Positions 1 through 10,058 of a stretch of DNA of 64,000 nucleotides are shown one piece after another. Position numbers and translations under genes: made by a program. The stretch lies in assembly GCA_019339365.1 (NCBI GenBank), contig CP079859.1:1054001-1118000 (forward strand), written 5' to 3'. This DNA comes from Vibrio neptunius. GTDB taxonomy: Bacteria; Pseudomonadota; Gammaproteobacteria; Enterobacterales; Vibrionaceae. The stretch's first letter is position 1. Every line of letters starts with the position of its first letter. Below the pieces are notes generated by a model. It saw nothing but the letters and a program-made list of their open reading frames with translations, was not told where the DNA came from and did not search any database.

Positions 1-23
1 TATTGGGTCTAAACGAGCTTTAG
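1..23 (+). CDS. dapB: 3' end of dapB (4-hydroxy-tetrahydrodipicolinate reductase), partial
   Basis: Only the last few codons are present. Frame 3 reads V/x-LGLNEL and stops at 21-23, which resembles the C-terminus of Vibrio DapB (remembered as ending DVLGLNEL or close to it). The position directly upstream of carA also fits, since dapB precedes carAB in related vibrios, and a hairpin terminator follows at 89-113. DapB catalyses the second step of the diaminopimelate/lysine pathway. With seven residues visible the call rests mainly on synteny. Confidence 0.55.
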
Positions 24-88
24 TTTGAAGGGAATTATCCTGCATCTTAGTATTAAAGTGAAGCTAGAAACTGAAAGTAAATAATTAT

Positions 89-113
89 GCGCTGGGCTTG
101 CCCGGCGCTTTTT
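89..113 (+). terminator. Rho-independent terminator after dapB
   Basis: A GC-rich hairpin (GCGCTGGGC paired with GCCCGGCGC, one G-U pair, tiny loop) is followed by a run of five T. It separates the upstream gene from the carA promoter. Confidence 0.8.
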
Positions 114-424
114 GTATCTGGTTTAAATTAGTAATCCAATAAACAAGTTGATGTATGATATCTGCATCTAAGTTTACTGTCGTTTTTGGTTGTTTGTGTG
201 TTGATTTTTGCTTAGTTGCTTAAAAGTTATGGTAACTGTGTGTTGTTCAACGTTTGCGCTAAGGTGATAATAAAAACTGTGATCTCAGATATGTTGAAAA
301 TACTCCATTTCAGAAATCGTTCACCTTATCTCCTTGTTAGTGGGACTAAACTGTATATTTTAGCCATCTAAAAACATTTTTGGTTTTAACTGCTCTAAAT
401 ATTAAATTTATTTTCGTGTCTCTG

Positions 425-453
425 TTGACACTTCTTTATCGCCTCATTAGAAT
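425..453 (+). promoter_or_regulatory. Sigma-70 promoter for carAB
   Basis: TTGACA (425-430), a 17-bp spacer and TAGAAT (448-453) form an almost ideal sigma-70 promoter, predicting a start near 460, about 100 nt before the carA start codon. Confidence 0.75.
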
Positions 454-558
454 ACCGCCAATTTGTCTAAATAACCTGAGAACGCGTTTTTATTGCGTGA
501 AGGAAGGCAAGTTTGCAGTTTAATTTATTATTTTTGCATTTTTATTCTGGAGGTTGTC

Positions 559-1698
559 TTGAGTAAATCAGCACTGTTAGTCCTAGAAGATGGGACAGTG
601 TTCCGCGGAGTTTCCATTGGAGCAGATGGGTCGTCCGTTGGTGAAGTTGTTTTTAATACCTCGATGACGGGGTACCAAGAAATCCTCACTGATCCTTCCT
701 ATTCCCAACAAATCGTCACCCTTACTTATCCTCACATAGGCAATACCGGAACCAATTCCGAAGACGAAGAATCCTCTTCCATTCATGCACAAGGCCTTGT
801 GATTCGCGATCTTCCTCTCATCGCTTCTAACTTTCGTAACGAACAATCCCTTTCTGATTACCTTAAATCGCAAAACATCGTTGGCATCGCTGATATTGAT
901 ACGCGCAAGCTGACTCGCATTCTGCGTGAAAAAGGCGCACAAAACGGTTGTATCGTTGCGGGTAACAACTTAGACGAGGCTCTAGCGCTGGCTAAAGCAA
1001 AAGAATTCCCTGGCCTAAAAGGTATGGACCTTGCGAAAGAAGTTACTACAAAAGAAGCGTATCAATGGAAACAAGGTTCGTGGACGCTCGAGGGTGGACT
1101 TCCTGAAGCGCAAGACGACAGCGAGTTGCCATATCACGTTGTTGCCTACGACTTCGGAGCGAAACGTAACATCCTGCGCATGCTGGTTGACCGAGGCTGC
1201 CGCCTAACGGTTGTACCTGCTGAAACCAGTGCAGAAGAAGTATTGGCTCTAAACCCAGATGGCGTATTCCTATCGAACGGCCCTGGTGACCCAGAACCAT
1301 GTACTTACGCAATCGAAGCGACCAAAGTGTTCTTGGATAAAGGTTTGCCAATCTTTGGTATCTGTTTAGGTCACCAAATCCTTGCGTTAGCGTCTGGTGC
1401 GCAAACCGTTAAGATGAAATTTGGTCACCACGGTGCTAACCACCCAGTTAAAGACCTAGATCGTAATGTTGTGATGATTACTTCTCAGAACCACGGTTTT
1501 GCTGCTGATGAAGCAACATTGCCTGAGAACCTACGTGCAACTCACGTGTCACTATTTGATGGATCTCTACAAGGTATCCACCGTACAGATAAGCCAGCAT
1601 TTAGCTTCCAAGGTCACCCTGAAGCAAGCCCTGGTCCACACGACGCAGCACCATTATTTGACCACTTTATCGAACTAATCAAACAACACAGCGCTTAA
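559..1698 (+). CDS. carA: Carbamoyl-phosphate synthase small subunit (glutaminase)
   Basis: CarA hydrolyses glutamine and passes ammonia to CarB for carbamoyl phosphate synthesis, feeding arginine and pyrimidine pathways. The 379-aa protein has the N-terminal CPSase_sm domain followed by a class I glutamine amidotransferase domain. The nucleophile is Cys269 in FGICLGHQ, with His353 and Glu355 in GHPEAS, the same numbering as E. coli CarA. I chose the TTG start at 559 because it follows the Shine-Dalgarno-like CTGGAGG and gives the family N-terminus [12 protein letters not shown]; an upstream in-frame TTG at 493 would add an unrelated hydrophobic tail. carB follows after 16 bp, so the two form one operon. 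Confidence 0.96.
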   Translation: MSKSALLVLEDGTVFRGVSIGADGSSVGEVVFNTSMTGYQEILTDPSYSQQIVTLTYPHIGNTGTNSEDEESSSIHAQGLVIRDLPLIASNFRNEQSLSDYLKSQNIVGIADIDTRKLTRILREKGAQNGCIVAGNNLDEALALAKAKEFPGLKGMDLAKEVTTKEAYQWKQGSWTLEGGLPEAQDDSELPYHVVAYDFGAKRNILRMLVDRGCRLTVVPAETSAEEVLALNPDGVFLSNGPGDPEPCTYAIEATKVFLDKGLPIFGICLGHQILALASGAQTVKMKFGHHGANHPVKDLDRNVVMITSQNHGFAADEATLPENLRATHVSLFDGSLQGIHRTDKPAFSFQGHPEASPGPHDAAPLFDHFIELIKQHSA

Positions 1699-1714
1699 TT
1701 CGGAGTAGTAGAGA

Positions 1715-4700
1715 ATGCCAAAACGTACTGACTTAAAAAGTATTCTAATTCTAGGTGCAGGCCCGATTGTTATCGGTCAGGCATGTGAGTTTGACTACTC
1801 TGGTGCTCAAGCATGTAAAGCACTGCGCGAAGAGGGTTATCGAGTTATCCTTGTAAACTCTAACCCTGCAACCATCATGACTGACCCAGATATGGCGGAT
1901 GCCACTTACATCGAACCAATCCAGTGGGAAGTGGTTCGCAAGATCATAGAGAAAGAGCGCCCTGATGCAGTACTACCTACTATGGGTGGCCAGACTGCAC
2001 TTAACTGTGCTCTAGACCTTGAGAAGCACGGCGTACTTGCAGAGTTCGGCGTAGAAATGATTGGTGCAACCGCTGACGCTATCGACAAAGCAGAAGACCG
2101 TTCTCGTTTCGATAAAGCGATGAAGTCTATCGGCCTTGAGTGTCCTCGTGCGGATACGGCTAAGACGATGGAAGAAGCTTACAAAGTTCTCGATATGGTC
2201 GGCTTCCCATGTATCATCCGTCCGTCATTCACTATGGGGGGACTGGTGGTGGTATCGCTTACAACAAAGAAGAATTCGAAGAGATCTGTCGTCGTGGTTT
2301 GGACCTGTCGCCAACCAACGAGCTTCTCATCGATGAATCACTCATCGGTTGGAAAGAGTATGAAATGGAAGTGGTTCGTGACAAAGCGGACAACTGTATC
2401 ATCGTATGTTCTATCGAAAACTTCGACCCAATGGGTATCCACACTGGTGACTCAATCACAGTGGCACCAGCCCAAACGCTGACTGACAAAGAGTACCAGT
2501 TGATGCGTAATGCATCTCTAGCGGTACTGCGCGAAATCGGTGTTGAGACAGGTGGTTCAAACGTACAGTTTGGTATTAACCCGAAAGATGGCCGTATGGT
2601 TATCATCGAGATGAACCCACGTGTATCTCGTTCTTCTGCTCTTGCTTCTAAAGCAACAGGTTTCCCAATCGCTAAGATTGCAGCGAAACTGGCCGTTGGC
2701 TTCACTCTTGATGAGCTACAAAACGACATCACTGGTGGTGCGACTCCGGCATCATTCGAACCAACAATCGACTACGTAGTAACTAAGATCCCTCGCTTTA
2801 ACTTCGAGAAATTTGCCGGCGCTAACGACCGTCTGACAACCCAGATGAAGTCAGTGGGTGAGGTTATGGCTATCGGCCGTAACCAACAAGAATCTCTACA
2901 AAAAGCGCTTCGTGGCCTTGAAGTTGGTGCTAACGGTTTTGACGAAATGGTTGATCTGGATGCGCCTGACGCACTAACAACCATTCGTCATGAACTAAAA
3001 GAAGCTGGCGCTGAGCGTATCTGGTACATCGCAGACGCATTCCGTGCTGGTATGTCAGTCGATGGCGTATTCAATCTAACGGCAATTGACCGTTGGTTCC
3101 TAGTTCAGATTGAAGAACTGGTTAATCTGGAAAACCAAGTTAAGGCAGGCGGTTTTGCTGGCTTGACTGAAGATGTGCTACGTAAGATGAAGCGTAAAGG
3201 TTTCTCTGATGCTCGTCTCTCTTCAATTCTTGGTGTCTCTGAGAACGAAATTCGTCGCCTGCGTGACCAGTACGACATTCACCCAGTGTACAAGCGCGTT
3301 GATACTTGTGCGGCTGAGTTCTCTTCTGATACGGCTTACATGTACTCATCTTATGATGAAGAGTGTGAAGCGCAGCCGACAGACAAAGACAAGATCATGG
3401 TTCTTGGTGGTGGTCCAAACCGTATCGGCCAAGGTATTGAATTTGACTACTGTTGTGTACACGCTTCACTAGCTCTACGTGAAGATGGTTACGAAACTAT
3501 CATGGTTAACTGTAACCCAGAGACAGTTTCTACTGACTATGACACGTCAGATCGTCTGTACTTCGAACCAGTCACACTTGAAGACGTGCTTTCAATCGTA
3601 CGTGTCGAGAAGCCAAAAGGCGTTATCGTTCAGTACGGTGGTCAGACTCCACTTAAACTGGCTCGAGCTCTAGAAGCGGCAGGTGTACCAATCATTGGTA
3701 CCAGCCCAGATGCCATCGACCGCGCTGAAGACCGCGAGCGTTTCCAAGCTGCCGTTGACCGCCTAGGTCTTCTACAGCCAGAAAACGCGACAGTAACGAC
3801 AATCGAGCAAGCGGTTGAGAAATCGAAAGAAATTGGCTTCCCGTTGGTTGTGCGTCCTTCATACGTACTTGGTGGTCGCGCAATGGAAATCGTCTACGAC
3901 GAGCAAGACCTACGTCGCTACTTTAACGAAGCGGTGAGCGTATCGAACGAGTCACCAGTGCTTCTCGACCGTTTCCTAGACGACGCCACTGAAGTTGATA
4001 TCGATGCTATCTGTGACGGTGAGCGCGTCGTTATCGGCGGTATCATGGAGCACATCGAGCAAGCGGGTGTTCACTCTGGTGACTCGGCATGTTCACTCCC
4101 TGCTTACACGCTAAGTCAGGAAATCCAGGATAAGATGCGTGAGCAAGTAGAGAAACTCGCTTTCGAACTTGGTGTACGCGGTCTGATGAACACTCAGTTT
4201 GCTGTTAAAGAAAACGAAGTTTACCTAATCGAAGTAAACCCTCGTGCTGCTCGTACCGTACCATTCGTATCTAAAGCAACAGGTGCTCCACTAGCGAAAA
4301 TCGCTGCACGTGTGATGGCGGGTCAATCTCTAGAGTCTCAGGGCTTTACTAAAGAGATTATTCCTCCTTACTACTCAGTGAAAGAAGTAGTACTTCCGTT
4401 CAACAAGTTCCCTGGTGTTGACCCACTGTTAGGTCCAGAAATGCGCTCTACTGGTGAGGTAATGGGTGTAGGTGCAACGTTTGCAGAAGCTTACGCGAAA
4501 GCAGAACTTGGTTGTGGCGCAGTTTACCCAGAAGGTGGTCGTGCGCTGCTGTCAGTTCGTGAAGGCGACAAGCAGCGTGTGGTAGACCTGGCATCTAAGC
4601 TAACTAAACTTGGTTACCAACTGGATGCAACGCACGGTACAGCAGTTATCCTAGGCGAAGCAGGTATCAACCCGCGTCTAGTGAACAAGGTACACGAAGG

Positions 4701-4947
4701 TCGTCCACATATTCTTGACCGTATCAAGAACAACGAGTACACCTACATCGTCAACACCGCGGCAGGTCGTCAAGCGATTGAGGATTCAAAAGTACTACGT
4801 CGTGGCGCATTGGCTGAGAAAGTGAACTACACAACGACACTGAATGCAGCGTTTGCAGTGTGTATGGCACATACGGCTGACGCTAAAACGTCAGTGACTT
4901 CAGTTCAAGAGCTGCACGCTAAAGTGGCACAGAACGAAGCGCAATAA
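1715..4947 (+). CDS. carB: Carbamoyl-phosphate synthase large subunit, with apparent frameshift
   Basis: CarB makes carbamoyl phosphate from ammonia, bicarbonate and two ATP. The frames joined give about 1077 aa, the normal length: two homologous ATP-grasp halves and a C-terminal MGS-like allosteric domain. The reading frame opened at 1715 continues only to the conserved PSFTMGG motif. Translation of the family sequence ([14 protein letters not shown]...) then resumes in another frame. The break lies at a run of six G (2236-2241), where one added base restores ATG-GGN-GGN-ACT. A broken carB would cause arginine and uracil auxotrophy, so a sequencing error is more likely than a real mutation. 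Operon with carA; a terminator follows. Confidence 0.92.
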
Positions 4948-4989
4948 AAACCAGTAGGCTCGCAACAGAGCCTATATGACAACCTCGTT

Positions 4990-5016
4990 GCCCGCTCTTT
5001 TGAGCGGGCTTTTTTA
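4990..5016 (+). terminator. Terminator of carAB
   Basis: The hairpin GCCCGCTC-TTTT-GAGCGGGC followed by a T run lies about 40 bp after the carB stop codon. Confidence 0.88.
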
Positions 5017-5132
5017 TGCGGTGTATTAGAATGATGAAAAAATGGAATAGGTCAATGTCGATGCTTTCCTTATCCGACTGGAAAGCTCAGTGTTATGGTT
5101 ATGGCCATTGTTTCGCTGTTTAGACATAAGTT

Positions 5133-5912
5133 ATGGAAATCTCCCTCGAAATACTGACCATACTTTTCTTTGTTGCTACTGCTGCAGGCTTTATCGATGC
5201 TATGGCTGGTGGCGGTGGTTTATTAACGCTACCTGCGCTACTGGCGGCGGGGGTTCCACCGACTCAAGCCTTAGCGACAAACAAGTTGCAAAGCTCATTT
5301 GGGAGTTTTTCTGCTAGCTGGTATTTCGTGCGCAACGGTATTGTCAGTATAAAAGAGATGCGCTTAGCCATTCTGTGTACTTTCATTGGCTCAGCGATTG
5401 GTGCGGAAGCGGTGCAGTATATTGACGCAAGTACCCTGACCAGTCTTATTCCCATTCTTCTTGTCGCTATCTCGCTTTACTTTTTGCTGATGCCAAAAAC
5501 GAAACCACACTCGGGGCAAGCCAAGCTGTCAGAAGCGATGTTTGCTTTGTCCGTAGGCGGTGGGGTTGGGTTTTATGATGGCTTCTTCGGCCCAGGAACA
5601 GGCTCCATTTTTACTGTGTGTTTTGTTGCCATTGGGCATTTTTCGTTGGTCGATGCGACCGCTCGCACCAAGGTGCTGAACTTTACTTCTAACATCGCTG
5701 CATTACTGTTTTTTGTGCTGGCAGGATTACCGATCTGGGAATTAGGATTGGTAATGGCGGTCGGTGGGTTCTTTGGGGCTCGTATGGGAGCGAAAGTGGT
5801 TGTGACCAAAGGCCAAAAATGGATCCGTCCCCTAGTGATCGTGATGTCGATGGCGATGGCATTTAAACTGCTTTGGGAACAGCATCAACAATGGTTGCTA
5901 TCAGCTTTTTAA
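5133..5912 (+). CDS. yfcA: TSUP/TauE-SafE family permease, YfcA-like
   Basis: A 259-aa integral membrane protein of the sulfite exporter TauE/SafE (TSUP) family, resembling E. coli YfcA along its length. Visible family features are the GFIDAMAGGGGLLTLPALL repeat near the N-terminus and its counterpart GFYDGFFGPGTGS near residue 150, reflecting the internal duplication typical of the family. About eight membrane segments are apparent. The substrate is unknown; relatives move sulfur-containing anions or organic sulfonates. Its last 50 bp overlap the 3' end of the convergent LysR-family gene. The ATG at 5133 starts the first hydrophobic segment. Confidence 0.9.
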   Translation: MEISLEILTILFFVATAAGFIDAMAGGGGLLTLPALLAAGVPPTQALATNKLQSSFGSFSASWYFVRNGIVSIKEMRLAILCTFIGSAIGAEAVQYIDASTLTSLIPILLVAISLYFLLMPKTKPHSGQAKLSEAMFALSVGGGVGFYDGFFGPGTGSIFTVCFVAIGHFSLVDATARTKVLNFTSNIAALLFFVLAGLPIWELGLVMAVGGFFGARMGAKVVVTKGQKWIRPLVIVMSMAMAFKLLWEQHQQWLLSAF

Positions 5913-6708
5913 CCCGAGGTGATTGATACACACTCTGTCTGACGCAAATATGGATAGGTCGAATTAGGTGTTGTAATTGTTTGAAATGAAAGCAATGTTT
6001 GTCGGGGATATTGAGCGCTTTAATGATTGAGTGAGGGATCAACGCTGGCGCTGTTCCGCCTAACGCCAGCTGGGCTGCAGCGGTGTAAGCATCCATTTCC
6101 ATGATTGGCTTGATACCGAGCTTTTCTAGCGTGATGAGTTGATAGCTGTTGGCGGGATTGGTTAAATCGTTTGTGATGATCTTGTCGGGTAATTGCTTTA
6201 AAGGTGCATCGTTTACGACAGCGAAAGGCTCATCAAATAAGTGAAAGGTCATCAATCCATGATGGGCTGGTAGTAAACCCGCACAGAGGCCCAGCGTTGC
6301 TTTACCTGATTGAACATGTTCTACAATACGAGGTGTGTGGTTGGTCGTGATTGTAATGTACTGATCGCTTTTGATGTAGTCGCCAATGGTCTTGCCTAGA
6401 TATCCTGCAATCAAAGATTTTGAGCTATCGAGTTTGATGAGGGAGGTATCTTCCAACGCTTGTTGTTCATAGATCAGACCTCGCAGCTCATTAAAAGAAG
6501 GACCTATGTTGTCAATCAGAGCCTGTCCATCGGGTGTCAGTTTGATTGAACGGCCAGAAGGTTCGATTAATTTTTTACCGAGTTTTTTTTCTAAATTGGC
6601 GATTCGCTTACTGACTGCTGATTGACTGATATACAGTAAGCTGCCAGTTCGGCTCATGGTTTTCGCTTTACTAAGAACTAATAAAGTCTCGATGCCTTCA
6701 AGTAACAT
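5863..6708 (-). CDS. LysR-family transcriptional regulator
   Basis: A 281-aa LysR-type regulator. The N-terminal winged helix-turn-helix (about residues 1-60: MLLEGIETLLVLSKAKTM... ISQSAVSKRIANLEKKLG) is clear; the rest is a substrate-binding-like effector domain. It is convergent with, and overlaps by 50 bp, the YfcA-like permease gene, so the two 3' ends form an antisense pair. Which genes it controls cannot be told from position, because neither neighbour has a shared divergent promoter with it. Confidence 0.9.
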   Translation of the reverse strand: MLLEGIETLLVLSKAKTMSRTGSLLYISQSAVSKRIANLEKKLGKKLIEPSGRSIKLTPDGQALIDNIGPSFNELRGLIYEQQALEDTSLIKLDSSKSLIAGYLGKTIGDYIKSDQYITITTNHTPRIVEHVQSGKATLGLCAGLLPAHHGLMTFHLFDEPFAVVNDAPLKQLPDKIITNDLTNPANSYQLITLEKLGIKPIMEMDAYTAAAQLALGGTAPALIPHSIIKALNIPDKHCFHFKQLQHLIRPIHICVRQSVYQSPRVKKLIATIVDAVPKAV

Positions 6709-6788
6709 AGCTACTGATGAAAACTAGGAATGGGTCAATTAATGTAACGGAAAAAAAGCTCGCTTGCACTGCTTCTTTCTAAAGTCAT

Positions 6789-6815
6789 AAAAAACGACGC
6801 CATTAAGGCGCCGTT
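6789..6815 (-). terminator. Terminator of grcA
   Basis: Read on the minus strand, ACGGCGCC-TTAAT-GGCGTCGT is followed by a T run. It lies about 30 bp beyond the grcA stop codon. Confidence 0.8.
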
Positions 6816-6842
6816 GTCATGTTCAATGTACCACTCACTGAA

Positions 6843-7220
6843 TTATAGAGATTCAGTAAATGTACGTGCAATTACATCTCGTTGTTGTTCAGTCGTTAGT
6901 GAGTTGAAACGAACAGCGTAGCCAGAAACGCGGATAGTTAGCTGAGGGTATTTCTCAGGGTTTTCAACCGCATCTTCTAAAGTTTCACGCTTAAGAACGT
7001 TAACGTTCAGGTGTTGACCACCTTCGATGCGAGGTGCTTTCTCGATCGCAACTTCGCGGCTTTCGTATTCGCCAAGTTCGTTGATTGCTACCACTTGGTC
7101 AGTTTCAAAACCTGTGTTTGCAGCCACGCAGCGCGCTTCATTTTTTTCACTATCAAGTAACCAAATAGAGTTCAGTAGTGCATCGTTTGCCGCTTTAGTA
7201 ATTTGAATGCCTTGAATCAT
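6843..7220 (-). CDS. grcA: Autonomous glycyl radical cofactor GrcA (YfiD)
   Basis: A 125-aa spare glycyl radical domain that replaces the oxygen-cleaved C-terminus of pyruvate formate-lyase, restoring activity after oxidative damage. The glycyl radical loop RVSGYAVRF is present with the radical glycine at about residue 100, followed by the highly conserved tail ending FTESL. The ATG at 7220 is preferred over the adjacent in-frame GTG at 7223 because it sits at good distance from AGGAG and matches the family start [13 protein letters not shown]. Two FNR-like sites upstream indicate anaerobic induction. Confidence 0.96.
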   Translation of the reverse strand: MIQGIQITKAANDALLNSIWLLDSEKNEARCVAANTGFETDQVVAINELGEYESREVAIEKAPRIEGGQHLNVNVLKRETLEDAVENPEKYPQLTIRVSGYAVRFNSLTTEQQRDVIARTFTESL

Positions 7221-7314
7221 CACAGTCTCCTATCCACATTAGTGGTTTTATTGGTGTTAATTTCCGAATTTTGTCGAGCTGCGTATTATATAACCCGAAA
7301 TTACTTGGGTGGTT

Positions 7315-7328
7315 TTGATTTAAGTCAA
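7315..7328 (-). promoter_or_regulatory. FNR-like site, promoter-proximal, for grcA
   Basis: TTGAT-TTAA-GTCAA has one mismatch to the FNR consensus TTGAT-N4-ATCAA. It lies about 30-35 bp upstream of a TATAAT-like -10 element on the minus strand (7290-7285), the position of a class II FNR activation site. Confidence 0.75.
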
Positions 7329-7367
7329 ATAACTACTAATATCATTATTTACTAAGCGGTTAATATG

Positions 7368-7381
7368 TTGATTTGAATCAA
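7368..7381 (-). promoter_or_regulatory. FNR site, upstream, for grcA
   Basis: TTGAT-TTGA-ATCAA is a perfect FNR palindrome. Its centre is 53 bp from the centre of the proximal site. The E. coli yfiD promoter is known to carry FNR sites at about -40.5 and -93.5, the same 53-bp separation, where the upstream site downregulates expression under full anaerobiosis. Confidence 0.82.
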
Positions 7382-7538
7382 TAATGTCATATATAGCAAT
7401 GATTTATGGCCTTGGCGATAGATTCGGATTTCTTGTTTTGTTGTAATATTACTACAATTGTGGTGTGGTTGTTGAGATGAGTCTAATAACTTGCTGTAAT
7501 TCGTGCCATATATTGAAAGTCAAAAGTGATAAAGCAAC

Positions 7539-8453
7539 ATGTTAGAAAAGTCGTACGGTAACAAGTTTATCGGTGCTCATGTTTCCGCAGCAGGTGGTGT
7601 GGATCAGGCACCATTGAGGGCAAATGAAATAGGAGCAAATGCGTTTGCCTTATTTACTAAAAATCAGCGCCAGTGGAATGCCAAACCGCTTGATGAAACA
7701 ACCATCGCCGCATTCAAGTCTAATTGTACCCTGTTAGGTTTTACCGCTGAGCAGATACTCCCACACGATTCATACTTGATTAATCTCGGCGCTCCAGAAG
7801 AAGAAAAACTTGAGAAGTCCCGCGCTGCATTTATTGATGAAATGCAGCGTTGCCATCAGCTTGGGCTAGGCTTACTCAATTTTCATCCTGGAAGCCACTT
7901 AAAGAAAATTTCTGAGAAAGAGTGTTTAGTGCGAATCGCGGAATCGATCAATATTGCCCACCAAGCGGTACCAAACGTGACCGCGGTGATAGAAAATACG
8001 GCGGGTCAGGGTACCAACCTAGGCTGGCGATTTGAGCATTTGGCGGAAATCATTCAACAAGTTAAGGATAAATCTCGCGTTGGTGTCTGTATTGATACCT
8101 GCCATGCTTTCGCTGCTGGGTATGATCTGAGCAGCTTTGATGCGTGCGAGGCGACTTTTGAGGAGTTTGAGCGCGTTGTTGGTATGCATTATTTAAGGGC
8201 AATGCACATTAATGATTCAAAGGTTGCCCTAGGTGGGAAGGTCGATCGTCACCACGCATTAGGCAAAGGAGAAATTGGTTGGTCGTGTTTTGAGTATATC
8301 GCCAAAGATCCTCGATTTGACCATATCCCATTGATTCTAGAAACAATAGAGCCGGAAAGTTGGCCTGACGAAATTGAGTTTATACGTCAGCATCATGTTA
8401 CTCAGCTCAATGAAATGGCCGAACTATCTAAAAGTGGCATTAATTTTTCATAG
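7539..8453 (+). CDS. nfo: Endonuclease IV (AP endonuclease)
   Basis: Endonuclease IV cleaves DNA 5' of abasic sites and removes 3' blocking groups in base excision repair. The 304-aa product has the AP2Ec TIM-barrel features [49 protein letters not shown] and [14 protein letters not shown], which include the zinc-binding residues. It is about 19 residues longer than E. coli Nfo, split between a short N-terminal extension (MLEKSYGNK) and the C-terminus. The ATG at 7539 has only a weak ribosome binding site. Confidence 0.95.
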   Translation: MLEKSYGNKFIGAHVSAAGGVDQAPLRANEIGANAFALFTKNQRQWNAKPLDETTIAAFKSNCTLLGFTAEQILPHDSYLINLGAPEEEKLEKSRAAFIDEMQRCHQLGLGLLNFHPGSHLKKISEKECLVRIAESINIAHQAVPNVTAVIENTAGQGTNLGWRFEHLAEIIQQVKDKSRVGVCIDTCHAFAAGYDLSSFDACEATFEEFERVVGMHYLRAMHINDSKVALGGKVDRHHALGKGEIGWSCFEYIAKDPRFDHIPLILETIEPESWPDEIEFIRQHHVTQLNEMAELSKSGINFS

Positions 8454-8488
8454 TGAGTTGAGGTACTCAGACCAATAAGGATGCCACT

Positions 8489-8593
8489 ATGCCTTACACT
8501 GCTTTTTATACTATCGCACGCTCGCCACGCCTTCCTGTTCCTAATCGCCATGTGACGGGTCAGGGGCATTATCGGATCCCACAAAAAAGCTAG
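8489..8593 (+). CDS. Small ORF, 34 aa, unknown
   Basis: A short reading frame between nfo and ung begins with ATG 8 bp after TAAGGA and encodes a basic 34-aa peptide rich in Arg, Pro and His (start MPYTAFYTIARSPRL). I do not recognise it. It has no signal peptide or membrane segment. The good ribosome binding site and the snug fit between two genes support it; the short length argues for caution. Confidence 0.35.
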   Translation: MPYTAFYTIARSPRLPVPNRHVTGQGHYRIPQKS

Positions 8594-8667
8594 TTCACTT
8601 TATCGCTTTGTTCCTTCATTAACTTTTGCGACAATTGTTTGAGCGCAAATAGTAGAAGGAACAAAAC

Positions 8668-9354
8668 ATGAACCCGTCATTGACATGGCAAGACGTCATT
8701 GGGGCTGAAAAGCAGCAGGACTATTTTCAGCAGACGTTGAATTTTGTTGAATCGGAAAGGGCATCAGGTAAAGCGATCTTTCCTCCGGCAAAAGATGTGT
8801 TTAATGCCTTTCGGGCGACTGAGTTTAATGACGTGAAAGTTGTGATCTTAGGACAGGATCCTTATCACGGCCCTCGACAGGCTCATGGTCTGTGTTTCTC
8901 TGTTTTACCAGGTATCAAGACTCCTCCCTCTTTAGTCAATATGTATAAAGAGTTAGCACAGGACATTGATGGTTTTCAGATTCCGGCGCATGGTTACCTT
9001 CAAAGCTGGGCTGAACAAGGTGTTTTGCTACTTAATACTGTTCTTACGGTCGAACAGGGAAAAGCCCATTCGCATTCTAAAACCGGTTGGGAAACCTTTA
9101 CTGACAAAGTCATTGAAGCGGTTAATCAGCATCAGTCTGGTGTGGTGTTTTTACTTTGGGGCTCCCATGCGCAAAAGAAGGGGCGTTTCATCGACCGCAA
9201 TAAGCACCATGTATTAGCTGCGCCACACCCTTCTCCATTGTCAGCGCATCGCGGATTTTTCGGTTGCCGACACTTTTCTCAAGCAAATCATATTCTTAGT
9301 TCACAAGGTAAACCAACTATAAATTGGCACCTTCCTGCTCAAGTCAATATGTAG
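8668..9354 (+). CDS. ung: Uracil-DNA glycosylase
   Basis: Ung removes uracil from DNA, starting base excision repair. The 228-aa protein has the water-activating loop GQDPYHG at 62-68 (catalytic Asp64) and the [10 protein letters not shown] loop with His187, matching family 1 UDG numbering in E. coli. It follows nfo in the same direction, an arrangement that puts two steps of the same repair route side by side, though 214 bp separate them. Confidence 0.96.
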   Translation: MNPSLTWQDVIGAEKQQDYFQQTLNFVESERASGKAIFPPAKDVFNAFRATEFNDVKVVILGQDPYHGPRQAHGLCFSVLPGIKTPPSLVNMYKELAQDIDGFQIPAHGYLQSWAEQGVLLLNTVLTVEQGKAHSHSKTGWETFTDKVIEAVNQHQSGVVFLLWGSHAQKKGRFIDRNKHHVLAAPHPSPLSAHRGFFGCRHFSQANHILSSQGKPTINWHLPAQVNM

Positions 9355-9453
9355 TTCTCCCTAAAGTGGATTGCTTAATCTTCGAGCAATGTCAAAATTT
9401 GACTGGCGCTTCTTTTATACACTCATTAAAAGTAGGTGTTAAGGAGAAGCGCT

Positions 9454-10005
9454 ATGATGATTGAAAGGATAAGGCGAGAGCATGGTTACATGGTTCGTTT
9501 GCTGGCAGTATTGAGGCAAAAGATTGCCCTGCTAAAGGAAGAACAGACCATCAATTACAGTTTAGTGAGAGAAATAGTGGACTATCTGGCTCACCACTCT
9601 GAGCGTGTCCATCACCCTAAAGAGGATATTCTCTACCACTATTACCTAGAGCATTACGGCCATCACACGGATATCGAGAATCTTGAACTAGAGCATGAGA
9701 CATTGTCACAAAGAACTCATGCTTTTCTCGATACTGTTGATATGATTCTCCAAGATGCTGTGGTACCTCAAGCTCTGTTTGTACAGCAACTCGAAGATTT
9801 TGTCCTGACGCAAAAGCGCCACATGGATCTTGAAGAGCAGTCAATATTACCTCTCATTAATAAGAGCTTCACTTTACATGATTGGCAAGTTGTCGAGAAA
9901 CGTTGGAGCGTCACTGAAGACGACCCTGTTTTTGGCCACACCATTGCAGAGCAGTATCAGCAATTAGCCCAACGTGTTAGGCAGGTCGATCAAGAGTGTG
10001 TTTGA
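9454..10005 (+). CDS. Hemerythrin-like HHE cation-binding protein
   Basis: A 183-aa four-helix protein with the histidine/acidic pattern of hemerythrin-like HHE domains: RREHGYM near residue 9, HHSERVHHPKEDILYHYY around 47-63, ELEHETL, and RHMDLEEQSILP. These residues probably bind a di-iron or other metal centre. The function is unknown; relatives act in oxygen, NO or redox sensing and iron-sulfur repair. The ATG at 9454 is chosen because AAGGAG lies 7 bp before it; an upstream GTG at 9436 would put the ribosome binding site inside the gene. A shared terminator follows. Confidence 0.85.
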   Translation: MMIERIRREHGYMVRLLAVLRQKIALLKEEQTINYSLVREIVDYLAHHSERVHHPKEDILYHYYLEHYGHHTDIENLELEHETLSQRTHAFLDTVDMILQDAVVPQALFVQQLEDFVLTQKRHMDLEEQSILPLINKSFTLHDWQVVEKRWSVTEDDPVFGHTIAEQYQQLAQRVRQVDQECV

Positions 10006-10024
10006 CGCTCAAGTGCCGATAAAC

Positions 10025-10052
10025 AAAAAAGAGGCGCTAATACGCCTCTTTT
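10025..10052. terminator. Bidirectional terminator between convergent genes
   Basis: AAAAAAGAGGCG-CTAATA-CGCCTCTTTT is symmetrical, with A on one side and T on the other, and can stop transcription from both the hemerythrin-like gene and the convergent DUF3545-like gene. Confidence 0.85.
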
Positions 10053-10058
10053 CTAATG

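Larger units (their letters stand above)
24..558 (+). other. Gap between dapB and carA: terminator, promoter and leader
   Basis: This stretch has no convincing gene. It holds the dapB terminator (89-113), an AT-rich segment, and a near-consensus sigma-70 promoter at 425-453 that would give a leader of about 100 nt for carA. In enterobacteria carAB is controlled by ArgR and PurR from tandem promoters. I see no convincing ARG box, and only half of a PurR-like site near 246-261. Confidence 0.5.
7224..7538. other. Divergent gap between grcA and nfo
   Basis: An AT-rich divergent regulatory region. It contains the grcA promoter with its two FNR-like sites (7315-7328, 7368-7381) and presumably the nfo promoter. 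I see no gene in it. Confidence 0.6.

Noticed and set aside
246..261. PurR operator in the carA leader
   Set aside because: Only one half (CAACGTTTGCGC) fits; the other half has four mismatches.
2259..2732. 157-aa ORF antisense to carB, and similar long antisense frames in other highly expressed genes
   Set aside because: These arise from biased codon use in the sense gene (carB, nqr, deo); none has a ribosome binding site or family resemblance.
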